Assembly (NCBI GenBank): GCA_964247055.1
Contig: OZ176055.1
Coordinates: forward strand, 682,001 to 746,000
Reading direction: 5' to 3'
Source of the DNA: Paragordius varius
Lineage: Eukaryota > Nematomorpha
DNA length: 64,000 nt
The position numbers and the translations under genes were made by a program. Each line of letters opens with the position of its first letter. The first letter of the stretch is position 1. Under the pieces are notes generated by a model, which saw only the letters and a program-made list of their open reading frames with translations, made no database searches and was not told where the DNA came from. Positions 62,943 through 64,000 of the stretch are shown in pieces.

Positions 62943-63097
62943 CTTACAGTGAATATCAAAAATTATTAGGAGAATACATGAAAAAAAAGATCCTATTTTT
63001 TTAAAATACCATGGATTTTTAATGTTTCGTTTTGGGTTTTACAAATGCAGTAGCGAGAGCTATTATTAGCCATTACGTAATTTTAATTGGCTATATA

Positions 63098-63317
63098 CAT
63101 AAAAGTTGTACGGACAAAACTTAAAAATATATAGATAAATATTTTTTTATGACATTCATACATTTTAAATCATGATATTACTTATAACTTACTGTTTGAA
63201 ATCGCAAAGTATGTTGGGGATAAATTATCGTTTTAAAAAGTACGTTGTCTTTTGAGAAAAAAATATTTGTCCTTATATTTTTACCTTTTGTCCGTATAAT
63301 TTGGAATTTTTACTGTA
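63098..63317. mobile_element. MITE family B, copy 12
   Basis: AAAGTTGTACGGACAAAACT left (tip lost) and GTCCGTATAATTTGG, TTTTTACTGTA right. Confidence 0.75.
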
Positions 63318-63584
63318 ATTTAAATATCTGCTGGTATGTATTAGATTTACATTTTTTAAGTTGCATTTAAATTACTGTTAACATAATATTACGTTGCGAA
63401 AAACGTGTACTCTACCAACAGACATGTTACTTTAATCCCTTTTTAGTCAATTAATTTACCGAGATGGCCATTTTTCGTTCTGTATAATTAACTGATTCTA
63501 CAATTGTAAAATATAGAGGTTTTGGTATAATTAGACTAAAAAATAAAAAAAATTACAAAAAACATTAGTTACTTTTTTATGTTT

Positions 63585-63747
63585 TACGGTATGCATTTTA
63601 ATGGTTGCTTATTTGTTACTATAGTAGAACAGTTTTCAAGATATAGTCTATCGAAAAAAAGAAAGAAAAAGATTGTTTTTCAATATTTTGTTGTTTTTTT
63701 CCATACACTACTGTTTTCCAAATTCCCCAATTAAAATGCATACTGTG
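63585..63747. mobile_element. hairpin MITE family D, copy 4
   Basis: TACGGTATGCATTTTAATGG left and AATTAAAATGCATACTGT right; the middle GAAAAAAAGAAAGAAAAAG is shared with copy 1. Shorter and more diverged than copy 1. Confidence 0.8.
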
Positions 63748-63780
63748 CCTTACTAATTTTAGTTTTTACTGTGAAGTACA

Positions 63781-63791
63781 CCCCCCCCCCC
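63781..63791. repeat. C11 homopolymer
   Basis: Eleven C bases, 35 bp into the intron downstream of the last exon of the window (- strand), next to family D copy 4. Confidence 0.8.
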
Positions 63792-63825
63792 AACATAATA
63801 TATAAATAATCATCATAGTAAATAC

Positions 63826-64000
63826 GTTTGCTAAAATTTTGAATGCAATCGGATTCTCATGTATTCCTTCAATGTCCTTTCGCTTAAAAAATGACGCATC
63901 CATGCCGGTCCGATTTTTTTGCTCAATAATAGCTTTGACATCACTCACATAAATAATATGTGCTCCAAAAATTTGGGACATATATAAGGGCACATTCCTG
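63826..64000 (-). CDS. exon of an unidentified gene running off the window edge
   Basis: On the - strand a frame open to the window edge reads NVPLYMSQIFGAHIIYVSD, then VKAIIEQKNRTGMDASFFK, RKDIEGIHENPIAFKILAN, followed by a GTATTT donor at 63825 (phase 0). Composition and length are protein-like and the donor matches those used by neighbouring genes. I cannot name the family. Confidence 0.65.

Overview
This window is animal (metazoan) nuclear DNA. It is very AT-rich, its genes are split by spliceosomal introns, and it carries metazoan-type genes: a fused two-domain gephyrin, an R3H/SUZ protein of the R3HDM/encore type, FAM50A/XAP5 and the RNA helicase DDX6. The most distinctive feature is the intron size spectrum. 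Introns of 22-38 nt, needed to keep conserved reading frames, occur in five genes alongside introns of several hundred bases stuffed with small transposons. Dicyemid mesozoans are known for introns of about this size, and other reduced or parasitic animals also shorten introns, but the lineage cannot be fixed from this sequence alone.

Layout. 1-2476: mostly AT-rich sequence, with a possible exon of an upstream gene at the very start. 2477-7538 (+): complete gephyrin (GPHN), nine coding exons, about 676 aa. 7539-16967: transposon graveyard with nested miniature inverted-repeat elements (MITEs), a satellite of about 475 bp (9185-10847), and a LINE fragment split by a hAT element with a perfect 8-bp target duplication. 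16968-21214 (+): R3HDM-like gene, eight exons, about 738 aa. 22646-26791 (-): complete FAM50A, six exons, about 365 aa. 28908-41723 (-): a gene of at least 20 coding exons (over 1460 aa) that I cannot name. 43082-43355 and 45040-49072 (-): exon clusters of unnamed genes, the second rich in N-glycosylation sequons. 49250-51520: more nested MITEs and a LINE end. 55164-59339 (+): complete DDX6, eight exons, about 531 aa, with DEGD in place of DEAD. 63826-64000 (-): exon of a further gene running off the edge.

Repeats. At least seven inverted-repeat families recur. Family A (TA target; terminal repeat TACCATTTACA followed by 1-6 copies of a ~21-bp iteron), family B (TA target; TACAGTAAAAATTG ends), family C (TTAA target, piggyBac-like), and near-perfect hairpin families D, E, F and G. 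Most long introns examined contain one or more A or B copies. This suggests that ancestral micro-introns were enlarged by MITE insertion.

The named genes are housekeeping ones: molybdenum-cofactor synthesis and receptor scaffolding (gephyrin), mRNA decay and translational repression (DDX6), RNA binding (R3HDM) and a spliceosome-linked nuclear protein (FAM50A). They show no operon-like functional linkage.
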